Notes: generated from the sequence alone by a model not told the origin. DNA of 64,000 nucleotides from Eleusine coracana subsp. coracana (GCA_032690845.1 CM064420.1:65832707-65896706); one strand, 5' to 3'. Positions 22,354 through 34,652 are shown, counted from the first letter of the stretch. Numbers and translations: made by a program.

Positions 22354-25300
22354 ATGGCGCTGCTGCTTCGCCTTGTAGCCCTCTCCCTGCTTCTCGCAGT
22401 GGCCACTGCTATCAGGGACATCACTGATCCATGCTCGTCAGAGATAAAGGGTACTGCTCCTGACTTTCGTTTATCTTGTTGATTGTTTCATGGTTTTGGT
22501 TGCCGTCAGTTTGTTTTTTGGTTTATGCATGTAATTCAGACTGTCAAACAATATATACCGACATATATAGCTTATTAATAGCAGTACATAGTAAGCTTAG
22601 ACACCGCTATTTTTCTCTGTGTGACGAATCTTAAGATTACGACGACAGATAACATAGTTGAAGCTCAACTCTTTATCTTCAAAATGCAAAAACATTTACA
22701 ATCAGAGTCTGCACTCTGCCTTGTCCATGTCAAAGTGCTGTATGAAAATTGACAACTAGGGTAGGAGCCAAAGGACAATCAAGATCGAATCTTCTCCATA
22801 TGCTCGCTCAATTTCTTAACTTCTTCCTCCACCAGGAAAAAGAGAGAGCAGGGAACAGTATAGAAGCACGTTAGGTACTCGTATTATCGGTAGATTACTC
22901 GTGCTTTTTCACGGTTAGGTGCATGCATTTTCTGGTGGCCAATGTCTGCTTAGCTTTGTGCTGATTACCTGGCTGGCGCGAGTGGCAGGCTCACACAGTT
23001 GCACAAACCATTGATCATTAGATAATTATTAATAAACTGGTGTCTGCACTAGACACTTTTCCTCTGCCGACATTTACACTTTCAATATAAAACCAAATCT
23101 TGCTTTAAATTGATCACCTTTTGGCGAAGCCGCACACACGGTTCCATCCAATTCATTCAGTGAAACAGCCGTACTACGGGTGTACTACTGCGCTCAAAAA
23201 CTGTGAAGCTCAAACGAACTGGACTTCCTCGCCCGTGATTGGAAATTTAAAACCTTTCAATCGTTTCCACCGCCAACCATCATATCTATCACGTCGGCAA
23301 AGAGTGGCGGTAGAAATGGGCGTCAAAGAAAACGTCACCGGACGGGCATGGTTTTCAATGCGGATCGCGATCAAGACGCTATTCGATTCGATGGCCACCT
23401 TTAATTTATCCTTTTATTTTCCACAAGTCCATGCATGTACCGCACGGCATTATGTTTACCAAAAATGTGAATATATATCCATGTGATTTGGCTACACGTG
23501 TGTAGCCCCATAGCCATCCCTGGGGTTGCAGTGGTCCAGCTTCCTTTTACAAATTGAAGTACTAGTAAGTAATAGACACTACAAGTACAGTATAGTATTC
23601 TCCCTTGTTTTGGAAAAAAATATCTTGGGCAATTTGCATCCAAGTTATGGGCATTTTTTGTCCGTGCCATCAATTTGTCAGTGGCATGTGGGGCCTGGTC
23701 CCACATGTCATTGACATAACGGTGGTACTGGTATAGATGAAAAATGAATTCGATGTGGTGATATAGATGAAAGTCACTGAAGGCTTTAGATTTTCGATCT
23801 TTTCCATAGAAATAAAAAACAATTTAGCTGTACGGTTTGTACTTTGGCACAAAAGTCAGTGAAGGAGTGTCATGTCGTTAATTAAATAGGACCAACTGAA
23901 CGCATCCGTGATCCATTTCGTTAGTGAAAGAGCCCTTATGTACGTATTATTCGACCCCGAATATATACTCACAAGCTTAAGCTATGAAGTGTTTCTCTCC
24001 CTCGCAAAAAGTTTAAAAATAAAAACGTTTCTCGCAATTGCTCAATTTGTCTCAAGGCTACTTGCGCAAAAGTCGCGCAAGTATGAATTTATTAGTCGTG
24101 GTAGCCGTACTGCTCAAGTGTAATAACCGCCTCTATGCCAACTACTAACACCTAAATGGAATTTAATACGCTTATATAACATAATAACCACTTGTTGATA
24201 TTTTGGGCCGGTTCAAGCTGTATGTTACGTACATACACGCGTACGTGGTCGCAAAACCTGCTACTACCACGCATGAAACGTCATGTGAGCGCCCACTCAC
24301 AAATCCAACCAAAGTAGTCCTTTTACAAATCCAACCAACGTAACATGCATACAGTAGCTAGTATCCTTCCATGATCGCTTCATCATGCCTTGATCCAAAA
24401 ATTCCTAGGGAACGATGATGAGCGCAGGAGAATGATCTGATGTCAGGTTGCTTTTTCTTCGCCGCTTGGTCATGAGGCTAGTTCCAAACCTGATGATTCC
24501 TCCGCATGTTATTCCGAGACAAGAGTCGCCGAACCAATCTAAATACGAGTCCCAAGCAGTTCATAGCGACACCACTATGCAAGTTTAAAAGTTGTCTGGC
24601 ATCATTATACCACGATTATATATTCGCCTTTATCATTGCTGCCCACGTTGCGGCGTTGGGTAACACGTCACCATACAAGGGTCGCTTTCTAATCGTTAGA
24701 GACACGACAGTACGACACTGCTAAAAATTATGCGACAGCAACTGGTGCGGTAGGCTAAGTGCGTGATACTGTCGCGTGCCATGAAGAAGAAAAATAAAAC
24801 CGTTGCAGTGTTATTTTGACACGGTCGCGGTAAAAAAAAAATTAAAAAAAATGACGATGCCGTTGTTACTGAACTTGTGCAGATTTCCAGCACCTGAACA
24901 GCTCCGGTCTCCACCTGACGCTCCACCACCCGCGTAGCCCCTGCTCGCCGGCGCCGGTGGACGCCGACCTCCCCTTCTCGGCGGTGCTGACCCACGACGC
25001 GGCCCGCATCGCCTCGTTCGCGGCCCGCCTGGCCAAGACGCCGTCGGCCCGGCCCACCTCGCTGGACGAGCAGCAGCCCGTGGCGGCGTCGCTGGCGTCC
25101 GTGCCGCTGAACCCGGGCACGTCCGTGGGCGTGGGCAACTACGTGACCCGCATGGGCCTGGGCACGCCGGCCACGTCGTACGTGATGGTCGTGGACACCG
25201 GGTCCTCCCTCACCTGGCTCCAGTGCTCGCCCTGCATGGTGTCGTGCCACCGCCAGGCGGGCCCCGTGTTCAACCCCAAGGCCTCCAGCTCCTACGCCTC

Positions 25301-26263
25301 CGTCTCCTGCTCCTCCTCCCAGTGCGGCGACCTCACCTCCGCCACGCTCAACCCCGCCGCCTGCTCCTCCTCCAACGTCTGCATCTACCAGGCCAGCTAC
25401 GGCGACAGCTCCTTCTCCGTCGGGTACGTATTACTAGTTTTTTCGTTCGTAAAAAAAAATACAGTAATTTTATTTTCTGGAAATTTACTGGCATTCATTC
25501 ATTCACGTCGCGATGGATCGATGGATGGAGCAGGTACCTGAGCAAGGACACGGTGTCGTTCGGGTCGACCAGCGTGCCCAACTTCTACTACGGGTGCGGG
25601 CAAGACAACGAGGGCCTGTTCGGGCGTTCGGCCGGGCTCATGGGCCTGGCGCGCAACAAGCTGTCCCTCCTCTACCAGCTGGCTCCGAAACTGGGCTACT
25701 CCTTCTCCTACTGCCTCCCAACATCCTCCTCCTCGGGCTACCTCTCCATCGGGTCGTACAACCCGGGGCAGTACGCGTACACGCCCATGGTGTCCAGCTC
25801 CCTGGACGACTCGCTCTACTTCATCAAGCTCACCGGGATCACCGTCGCCGGCAAGCCGCTGGCCGTGTCGACGTCGGCCTACTCCAGCCTGCCCACCATC
25901 ATCGACTCGGGAACCGTGATCACGCGCCTGCCCACCGGAGTGTACTCCGCGCTGAGCAAGGCCGTGGCGGCGGCCATGAGGGGCACGCCCAGCGCGCCGG
26001 CGTTCTCCATCCTCGACACGTGCTTCCAGGGCCAGGCGGCGCGGCTGCGCGCGCCGGCGGTCAGCATGGTCTTCGCCGGCGGCGCGGCGCTCAAGCTCGC
26101 GCCGCGGAACCTGCTCGTCGACGTCGACGACTCCACCACGTGCCTGGCCTTCGCGCCGGCCAGGAGCGCCGCCATCATCGGGAACACGCAGCAGCAGACG
26201 TTCAGCGTCGTCTACGACGTCAAGAGCAACAGGATTGGGTTCGCCGCCGGAGGATGCAGCTGA
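22354..26263 (+). CDS. Secreted nepenthesin-type aspartic protease, protease 4 (distinct subgroup)
   Basis: The three exons are 22354-22450, 24883-25423 and 25534-26263, all GT..AG with compatible phases (1 then 2), predicting 455 aa. Exon 1 encodes the signal peptide MALLLRLVALSLLLAVATA and is supported by a TATA box 92 bp upstream. The second exon starts GTGCAG|ATTTCC. The propeptide has the LTLHHPRSPCSP block. The catalytic motifs are VVDTGSSLTWLQCSPC (Asp about 137) and IIDSGTVITRLP (Asp about 337), and the C-terminus is IIGNTQQQTFSVVYDV...FAAGGCS. It differs from proteases 1-3 in having a 2.4-kb first intron, a second short intron (110 bp) and a DTGSSL rather than DTGSD motif. It therefore belongs to a separate branch and is not part of the recent tandem duplication. 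Both catalytic Asp residues are intact. Confidence 0.92.
22451..24882 (+). other. Long first intron of protease 4
   Basis: This intron of about 2.4 kb has donor AAAGG|GTACTG and acceptor TTGTGCAG. It holds AT-rich sequence with no recognised coding domain and no transposon with both ends identifiable. The length is unusual beside the 86-111-bp introns of proteases 1-3 and suggests old insertions. Confidence 0.6.
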
Positions 26264-27910
26264 TGAGAACGAACCTAGTACATGCATGATGAGTGCACGG
26301 ACTGACTGGGGGTGTCTTGATTAATTAATAACGGCCAGCACTACCTTTCTGAACTCATACCACAAACAACACGAGCTCCTGGCAGTGCGTTCATCAGTCG
26401 CAGGTAAAAGGTACAGGGAGCTCACTGGAAAATGTCGTTGCTCAATAAGCACCGAGCTCACACACAGACAAAAAAGGAAAGTATAGATGTAAATTAGTTA
26501 TTTATTGTTCAAAATTTCACATGTCTAGCCAAGAGATAGCATGTAGCTGAACATGCAATTCTTTGGCAAACAGGATTCACTTTGTGTAGGTAATTTATTT
26601 TTAAGGGCCGCGTGTGAAAAATACTAGTAAGACGATATGCATGGTGTATGCGTGTACTCTACCCGAGCAACACAGGAGGAAATTATTTATTGTTGATAGA
26701 TAATGTTTGTGATCACTCAAGAGCTTTTGTTTTCAGCTAAATTTGTTCTCTGTACTACTTGTTGCACGTTAGAACGTACGATGCATTATCAGAGATGGGC
26801 CGAACAAGTGGTTCGCAAAGTGCAACCACTGGTTTATTACAAGCAGCTGATCGAATAAAAAGAGAGGCTTTAGTTGTTCGAATGTTGCGGTCTCGAATTA
26901 TTGCAGCATGAAAGCTAGGCTGCATTAGTACACTGCTTTCCTTTTCTCTTTCCGTTAAGAACGGAAAGTCATTCTCTTACATCGAAGCATGTTCAGTTGC
27001 CCGTGCAACAAAGGGTTCGTTTCTTCTCGGGGAGAATCTTTGTACTATTTTTCTTGTAGAGAGAATTATGAGCACGCAATCATCTGACGCCGCACATTAT
27101 GCATGCCCCATGCTCTCTGCTGTTTCTGATATGACTTTCAGCTTTCAGGACCTGGTGATCCGATTATTGGTTTTTTGCATCTTTGTGCCGATTTGACGGG
27201 CACCCTGTAGGCGACGTCATCAGTGCTTGGGCATGGGCTATGTGGATAGACACTTCTTAGCCTGGCGCGAGAGCGAGACGCTTCTCCGACGTGGACGGCT
27301 GAGCTACGATGGCGCGCGCGTCTCATCAGCACTCCAACATGAGATGGCCCTTAACCGTGCAGATGGTGACTGATGAGCCGTCTAGCTAACACACTGTAGC
27401 AGCGTGTAACAAAATGACAAGCAACAAAACGGCGCGCCATGATCAGAAACCGGGTCAACAGCCGCGTCGTCGGGCCGAGATCGATGGTGAACCGCAACAT
27501 ACACCGCGCGCGCACTCGTCAAAGTCATCAGGAATCCATGATTTTTGCACCCTACGCGCGCGAGTCTTATCGGCATATAGTTGGGTACTCGGTCGACGTC
27601 TGCTTTGGTCCCGGCGGCTACATCGCGGCCTGAGTACGACACTGTCCGGCGGTTCTTCCTGTCTAGCGCCATTCGTCGCCACAAGACCCCCGGGAATCTG
27701 GCTGGCTGCCCGGCGGTGCCGAAAGGAGTCGAATTCAAGTCCACCCAGGTGTACTGAAAGAGGCTGCCTGGAATTCATTGATGACTGCAGCTGCAGGAGC
27801 TGGTCACATTTTCGTTGCGGGGATCGTATCCATCGGTGGTCCTATACATGACAAACACAGGTGGGTTCATTTAATTTGTTCTAGCCCGTGCGTACGGTGC
27901 GCTCATCTGT
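26264..27910. other. Intergenic; nothing recognised
   Basis: The protease 4 3' UTR is followed by mixed-composition DNA. A GC-rich section at 27400-27850 has overlapping open frames on both strands but no family match or splice pattern. Confidence 0.4.
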
Positions 27911-27918
27911 ATCTTGAT

Positions 27919-28469
27919 TAAAGGTGGTCAAAGAGGTACGGCCGAGTGGGCCGGCACGAAGCATGTAGAAAAAAATATGGCTTAAATATGGCACGGCTCA
28001 TTCAATTTAGGCTCTGTGTTGGCACGGCTCTATGATAAGGACCGTGCTTGGTCCGATGGTTAGGTCTTAGAGCTGGCACGGCACGGTCTGATAAAGATTG
28101 TTTAAATATAATTATATTTATTATATAGATAAAAAAGAGTTTCTTAGTATATTAGTAAGTCATCTTATTACTTTAGTAAAAATTTTAAGTTTAAATCCCA
28201 CCATCAATCTTATTTCTCTTTATTTTTTATCATTTTTAAATATTAATAGGCTATAATTGAATTATTAGACCTATTTAGTTAGGTGCCTAGTGGGCCGGTC
28301 CGGCACTAATTTATATTTTAGGACCGTGCCATGAGCCGATAGCAAAACCCTAAAGCTATCTCGGCACAGCCCAAAATAGTTCGTGGACCGTACCAGCCCT
28401 CTATTAAACATACCGGAGCTTTTAAGACCCGGGCCGTGCCGTGCCGTGCCAGCCGTTTGGCCACCTTTA
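27919..28469. mobile_element. Non-autonomous hAT transposon (551 bp) with perfect 8-bp TSD
   Basis: The left end TAAAGGTGGTCAAA and right end (reverse complement) TAAAGGTGGCCAAA form 14-bp inverted repeats with one mismatch. They are flanked by identical ATCTTGAT at 27911-27918 and 28470-28477, the 8-bp duplication typical of hAT. Subterminal regions are rich in GGCACGGC/GCCGTGCC motifs, and the centre is AT-rich and non-coding. It has no transposase, so it is a deletion derivative mobilised in trans. Confidence 0.88.
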
Positions 28470-28477
28470 ATCTTGAT

Positions 28478-30049
28478 GTACAATTGCCGAATAAGCATCA
28501 CGGTTTCCAGTATGGGTGTGGCGCCGTCGGTGTCGGTCGAATAATCGACCGGTTGGAGTTGGAAGTGGGCCTATGCAGCCTTGTTAGGTATGGAACCCAT
28601 GGGCTGGAAGTGATCCTAAGAGTAGGCCGAAGTTGCTGACGGATCGTGCTGCTAGTCAGGCCCATCCATACGGATGCAGCTCAACTGCCTAACAGTACAT
28701 TCTGATTTCCCGCTGAACAGTTCCCAGTACCCGATAAAATCCGTTCGCCATGCGCGTAAAAGCAACAGCGTACCAACACAAACGATTCATCCGCAATCGC
28801 GAATAATATTTCCAGTCCTCTTAAGTTTTGCATTTGCCTTTTTCGTTTATGTGCATCTTTCTTTTTCCTGAGTTAGGCGTGTCCTTGTCAGGAAATCACC
28901 AAGCCGGTCGATCTACTCACCATTATTCTGCATGTCTAGCTGTAAGCAACTCATGCCCTCAGTCTCCTGGCTTAAACTAGAGACCACGCCTAAAAATGGC
29001 AGCGCCAAAGTAGAAAACTTCAGGACTTTATAAAGAGTGCCGGCCTCAAATCGTGCCATACCTTGTGCTATCAAAATCGTTGTTTCGCTATACGTTTCTG
29101 CTACCCCAGAGTTGGAACATGCATGTTCAGAGCCAGAAGCAACCGCCATGATAACTGCGCGTCGAAAGGTTTGGTATGCGACAAAGATCGAGCGCGCAAC
29201 AGAGCGTTATTGGATCGACCGGGGCAGGAAGTAAAACACCAAAGACATTCACTACACATTTGCAATCACGTAGGTTAGGGACATATTTGTTCGTAACTTT
29301 GGCTTGTTCATAGGTTGGAGTAATAAGATTAATATTCTATTCTTTGTAACAACATTTGAATCTAATTAAGTTAGGCGTAAAGCGAGGACTTCGTGATATC
29401 ATCCACTTCTGCCCAGTAAGTCCTATTGTGGGTCAGAGGAGAAGAATTTGTACTGTTGTGCGTGCCAACGAACTTTCAACCTCCAGCTGTCTTTGCTAAC
29501 AAAATTAGTAAACAGAGTAATGCTAAAGACATCCGCCTCTCAAAGCGATTTCATCTAGCAATAATGTAAGCAAGGTCTGTACATTTGCGACATGAATGAG
29601 ACAAGACAACGGAGTGAACCCTCTCATGAGTCATGACAACTACTCTTGCCAATCCAGAACTATTATCAGATCAAGTGACAGCAAGAAAAACACATTCACG
29701 AACCTAAAGTTACTATGGGATACAACCATGAAGTAATCAGCCTTTGCCTTGAACTCTGAGCACTATCGTGCGTAATGATGCAGAAGCAGTTTGTAACATG
29801 GAAACGATAACATATTGATTGAAAATTAAGTTACGATCAGATGCTGATAAGCGATCAGATAAGAATGACAGTTCACGAAACACACCGTTATAAATCTATA
29901 ACTGATGAACTACACTACAACCACCACCGGAAAATCAGAGGACTAATATATGGGATACAGTTACGAGCTACTCGATCCATTGCTGCCATCTCAACATGAA
30001 CTGCGTATATGCTAAAGACTTCTCACAGAGGGGGTTCTTCGTGTGCTAA
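28478..30049. other. Intergenic; nothing recognised
   Basis: There are no supported genes. The last part is the 3' flank of the leftward-reading E2-like gene that stops at 30050. Confidence 0.4.
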
Positions 30050-30955
30050 TCAAGCCGCCTTCTTTGCAGTAGATGGTACGGTGACGGGCCGGCCCTGAAG
30101 AAACGCCACTGTCCTCCTCCACACGAGGTTCAGTCCTCTAGCCCGCGGGGCCGTGTGGCCTGTGGACGATGCGGCAGCCTGCAGCCTATCCTTTTCTTGC
30201 CACTTGCGCATCTCCTCCATTTCCTCGTTGTAAGCAGTGAACGCGTCGCAGTACTCTTGCCACTGCTCGTCTCCCTTCTCAGGGTAGTAGGAGACGACCG
30301 GCGCTGAGGCGTACATCCGGGTCCAGGCCCTTGCCTTCTTCTCGTACAGCTTGATGTTTGTCTGGTACAGGTGGGCCATGCGGCGGTTGACCGGGTAGTC
30401 GAGCATGGGGTCGTAGAGGACCGAGACGATGGAGAGGAGCAGGCGGTCGATGGTGAGAGCCGGGCTCCAGTTCTCCTTGAAGATGTCCAGGACCATCTGC
30501 CCCTCCGAGTTGATGTTTGGGTGGTAAACCTATACGGATATATTGGACGAGAAACAATTTGATGAATTAAACGAGACGAAGAAAAGAGATGTAGAAGTGA
30601 ACATGAGAATTCCTTAATAAAATGGTGAATACGAGAATGTTATATCATCGTGGCTAACAAGAATCAGGATCGATCCACTAACAGAAATCAATGAACTCCC
30701 GTTACCTTGGTTTTGAAAGGTGACCCTGGGGGGCTTGTATGGGTGTTCCCACGGGAACTGGACGTCTAAGGTGAACGTCCCTCCGGCGTAGGGGCTGTCT
30801 TCGGGGCCATCGATGACCACCTCCCAGTGGAGGAGGTCCGTCACCGGCGCCGGGCCGGGCCGGCAGAACGGCGGCGGGTCGACCCACATCTGGTGCAGCT
30901 CCTTCCTGATCCGCCGCCAGTTCGGCCCCGCCGCCTTGGACGGTGCGGCGCCCAT
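30050..30955 (-). CDS. E2-like (UBC-fold) protein lacking catalytic Cys, copy 1; frame break at the splice junction
   Basis: Exon 1 is 30706-30955 and exon 2 is 30050-30529. The first exon gives the E2 N-terminal helix (NWRRIRKELHQMWVDPPP) and the block HWEVVIDGPEDSPYAGG. The second gives the HPN motif (VYHPNINSEGQMVLDIF), then WSPALTIDRLLLSIVSVLYDP. In active E2 enzymes the position eight residues after the Asn of HPN is Cys; here it is Val, so no thioester can form. The C-terminal extension of about 70 residues is charged and ends with LNLVWRRTVAFL. Compared with copies 2 and 3 (CAAACCGAG, GAAACGGAG), the end of exon 1 reads CAAAACCAAG. The extra A puts the two exons in different frames with the only visible GT..AG pair. 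It is either a pseudogene, an assembly error, or spliced in a way I cannot see. It probably had a scaffold/UEV-like role rather than a catalytic one. Confidence 0.7.
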
Positions 30956-31046
30956 CCGGGCTTCCTCCCTCCCGAAAAGATCTGCGTGCCCTGTGGATTG
31001 TATGCACTGATTCTAGAATGAGATGGACGGCATGGTGGAGATGAAA

Positions 31047-31053
31047 TATATAG
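31047..31053 (-). promoter_or_regulatory. TATA box of E2-like copy 1
   Basis: Minus-strand TATATAT in AACTATATATTTC lies about 92 bp before the ATG at 30955. Confidence 0.55.
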
Positions 31054-31273
31054 TTGTGCTGTCAATGGCTGACATGTAGGGCTCGTCCCTTCTTGGCAAC
31101 TGAGTTGCGGTTTATAGTGGCAGAAGAGTCAAAGTAAGCATAGAGTTAATGGTGTTACAAAGACCCAGTATACATGAAGACCTAAGAAAGTACCCAATCG
31201 TTTTGACTCTTTTGGGAGATCCATGTGTTTGTTCCATATCTAATCTTATAATTTTTTTTATCTTTTTTGTTTA

Positions 31274-31686
31274 TTTATGAAAGGCGTGAAAACAAGGATC
31301 AGATAGAGTCCCAACCATTTTAGAACATGCCAATGGATGCTGACACTTGTTCCGAGCTTATTTTGAGTTGAAACAATTTAAGTCAAACCGTCTTGAAACA
31401 TGCATTAAACCTTGACACACATGTCATGCTTTTTTTAATTGAAACAAAGTCAAACAAACTTGTAACATGTAATGGAACTCCAACATCTCTTAGAAGTATT
31501 CACATCCAGAAGTACTGAAGCGTGAGCCTCTTGGTTTTGAAGGGCGGCGATCAATGTTTTGTGAAACTATAATACATATATAGTATTGAAATTATTTTCG
31601 TAACCATGATATTAGATTCAGAAGTATTCACATGTAGGTGTCGGATGTCCACACCTAGTTTATGAAAGGCGTGAAAACAAGGATCA
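31274..31686. repeat. 28-bp exact direct repeats 385 bp apart
   Basis: The segments 31274-31301 and 31659-31686 are identical and both contain GAAAGGCGTGAAAACAAGG. The region between E2-like copies 1 and 2 is otherwise AT-rich with no recognised gene. The repeat may mark an old insertion or a slipped duplication. Confidence 0.7.
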
Positions 31687-31957
31687 AAGTTGCATCTCAT
31701 TCAAACCTTAATGAATTAAATTAAAAAATCAAAATTTAATATGATAGTATTAGGAAGGATCAAATGGGATTGTCGTTGACGTGTTTAATGTACGCACAAA
31801 CTGAACTGATTAATATACAGTCACCAGGAAGCATTAATTGATAACGTATACAACGAGCCTGAAAAGTCAATAATATATATGTTCCTAAACAATGATACAG
31901 AGGTAGCATAATCATTCTTGTGCAACTTTCCTACGTCTGCGTGTTCATCCCGGTAGG

Positions 31958-32797
31958 CTACGGACCATCTCTGAATAAAAATGCCAGCAACATTCTCCAC
32001 AGCCACTGCAGAAACGTTTCATTCTTCTCTTCTTCCTTCCGGCGGCGCTCCCTCTCCTCTTCTGCCTTCAGGCGGCGCAGCCTCGCCTCTTCCTTCCTCT
32101 CGTTTTCTGCGGCCTTCTTCTCGCTCTCTTCTTCTGCTGCCTTCTTCTCACTCTCTTTCTCTGCGGCCTTCTCAAGAGCTGCTTGAGCAGCGATCATCTC
32201 GCAGTGGTCCAGCTCTCCTTCGGTCGGATAGTGGGAGACGATAGGCGTCGAGGAGTACTCCCGAGTCCACACCGTGGCAAGCTCCTCATACAGCTTGATG
32301 TCATTCTTGTACAGATTGGCAATGTCGCCATGGACCGAGAAGTCGAGTAGGGGGTCGTAGAGCACAGAGACGATGGAGTGGAGAACCTTGTCCATTCTCA
32401 AAGCAGGGGTCCCCTCACCACCGCTGAAGATGTCCAGGACCATCTCGCCCTCCGAATTGATGTTCGGGTGGAACACCTGCCGTTAGCACGAAAAAGAAAA
32501 GAGGCCGATCATCATTTGAAACGAAGCGACAAATCAAAAGAGAGAATAAATAAATGGTGAACGTGTTGGATCAATCCTGCACGCGAATGCGTACAATTTA
32601 TGCATCGATTCTCAATGGGGCAGGTAATAACATGCAATGCAGGGCACTGATCCACTTACCTCGGTTTGGAATGTGATCTTCGGTGGCCTTGCGGGGTACT
32701 CGTTGGAGAGATCGACGTTGAGAGGGAACATCCCACCTTCGTAGGGGCTGCCGGTGGGGCCGTCGATGACCATCTCCCAGTGGAAGAGGTCCTTCAT
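31958..32797 (-). CDS. E2-like protein lacking catalytic Cys, copy 2 (start region disrupted)
   Basis: Exon 2 is 31958-32476 and exon 1 ends at 32660 (ACCGAG|GTAAGT; acceptor GGCAG). The in-frame start shown, at 32797 (MKDLFHWEMVIDG), lies inside the E2 fold and predicts about 218 aa. Homology to the E2 N-terminal helix (RVRNELSELWADPPAFC) continues upstream to about 32885. The ATG corresponding to that of copy 3 (MEP.., 32940) is out of frame and reaches TAG within 17 codons, because about 23 extra nucleotides follow TATCGA. The HPN motif is present (FHPNINSEGEMVLDIF) and the catalytic Cys position is again Val. The tail is a long Glu/Lys/Arg-rich predicted coiled coil ending LQWLWRMLLAFLFRDGP, which could be an amphipathic or membrane-binding helix. 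It is either a pseudogene or an N-terminally shortened protein. Confidence 0.68.
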
Positions 32798-33070
32798 CGG
32801 CGACGCGCCGGGCCGGCAGAACGCTGGTGGGTCGGCCCAAAGCTCGCTCAGCTCGTTCCGGACCCGTCCGCGCCACGACCCGTCTCTTTCTAGGTTTGTC
32901 GATAGGTCATCTGCTCCGGCGTAGAGGAGGAGGGTTCCATCCTCTCCTTCCTCGTCTCCTCTCTTTGAGTGCCTGATCTGCGGCGTGTGTGTGGTGTGGT
33001 TGTTGATCTTGTGGATGCCGCGGCTGCCGAAACCCTATTAATTCCTCCACTCAGGAGAAGGCCCACGCGC

Positions 33071-33125
33071 GTTTATATAGATGACTAGCGCTCGAGATTG
33101 GTTCGGAGTCGGCAGCGTCGAAGGT
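33071..33125 (-). promoter_or_regulatory. Core promoter of E2-like copy 2, conserved with copy 3
   Basis: TTTATATAGATGACTAGCGC, followed by TCGAGATTGGTTCGGAGTCGG, is almost identical to 39271-39320 before copy 3. The minus-strand TATA (CTATATAAA) lies about 135 bp upstream of the MEP-type ATG at 32940. Confidence 0.6.
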
Positions 33126-33622
33126 TCGCAGTCGGAGATCAATCAATCAACACCTATAACGATTCGGAAATGTCAGGATAACACGTGGGGTCATTCTATA
33201 TCTTCGGAATCGGATTTTTTTCTGTTTGTCTTGGTTGTAGAGACATATATACACTGATATGTTGAGCTCACTATTTTTAAGATAAACTTATTCACCACAG
33301 GAGGAAATACACACAGAAATACCATAAAGAAAAAAAAACGGTGGTGAAGGCCTAGAAATTTAGAGAAAATACTTATAGCATGTACATGCTCAACATGTAT
33401 TATTTACACTATCAGTATTGTTTCGAGATTCGTGTTGAATGCACTACAATCCAAATATCATATGATGAAGTATATATGAGGATAAGATTTCACCAATCTC
33501 AATGTAGAACATATGATCTAGATAGTACATGCTTAAGAAATTTATTTACTTTCGTCTCTTATTGCCTATGTTCAACTCTTACAGACAGTTATCCAAGACA
33601 GCACGTGTTGCATGTACAACTC

Positions 33623-33638
33623 GAACATTTTCTACTTT
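33623..33638. repeat. Target-site duplication of the LINE (left copy)
   Basis: GAACATTTTCTACTTT here matches GAACATTTCCTACTTT at 38281-38296 with one mismatch. It lies directly before the plus-strand T-run that represents the poly-A tail of the element. Confidence 0.75.
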
Positions 33639-33770
33639 TTTTTTTTGAAAAAAAGGCAGGAGCTCTGCCATTCATTAAGGTAGAAAGAGGAATTACAGCC
33701 TAGGGATTACCAAAATAATTAAAGATAAAACACCTGACAAAAAAACCCAAAGAAGACAACACAAGCGCGC

Positions 33771-34301
33771 CTAAGAATTTTCCGGGCGAGAAGAAGCTGC
33801 CGCCAAACGGAAATTACCGACATCCTGGCGTATCAGTTGCGCGAGCGCATGGGGCGGCATCTCTTTATCTTCAAAAGTTCTCCGATTTCTCTCCTTCCAT
33901 AAGTGCCACCAGGTATAGAACAACATACCCAGGACTTCTTTCTTGTCCCTCCTACCCCTGTTCTTGGTGAGGATCTGTAACCACAGTTGGGCATCTTGCA
34001 CGGCCGTGAAGGTGTTGTAACTGGGCAAGTTCCAGCGGGCAGCAACAAGGTTCCAGAGAGCCTTAGAGTAGTTGCATTGGGTGAGAAGGTGTGTTGTGGT
34101 TTCCTCACAAGCAATACAAAGTGGGCATAGTACATTGTGCGGCCAATGACGCTTTGCGAGATTGTCAACAGTAAGCACTCGATTATGCATGACAAGCCAC
34201 ACAAAGAATCGACATTTGGGCTCAGTGGCTGCTGACCAAATCGTTCTAGCCGTGAAGAAGGCAACGGCCCCTTGGAATTGGGCCTCATATGCCGATGCCA
34301 C
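33771..34301 (-). pseudogene. LINE ORF2 C-terminal zf-RVT domain
   Basis: Cys/His-rich segment CPLCIACEETTTHLLTQCNY, followed by a Trp-rich region (FYTWWHLWKERNRRTF), is typical of the zinc-binding domain downstream of plant LINE reverse transcriptases. It is separated from the RT part by frame breaks near 34311-34650. Confidence 0.85.
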
Positions 34302-34652
34302 TGTATAGGTTCATGTCGATGTCCATTTCCAGGTGATCATATCTCTATCATCAGTCAGGTTGACCGTAGCTAACGCCACGAAAAGTAGCATGTATTCATC
34401 CATCAGCTGTGGTGTGTCTATTTGCCCCAAGTTTCTGATCCAATTAAATTTTCGTAGCTCTTGATTGACATTTCTGAATTTGTACCTTGCCTTTTCATAT
34501 AGTGTAGGAGCCAGGTCTTTGGGTGCTGCACCCTGCAACCATCTTGCCTCCCAGAAAGGTGTACTCATTCCATTTCCCACAATGATAGTAGTGGAGCAGA
34601 AGAAGAGTTGCCTGTCAACCGGGTCTCTTATTTTTAGTATGGTTTTCCATGG

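Noticed and set aside
24696..26287. Long minus-strand frames over protease 4
   Set aside because: They are antisense shadows of its GC-rich exons with no recognisable domains.
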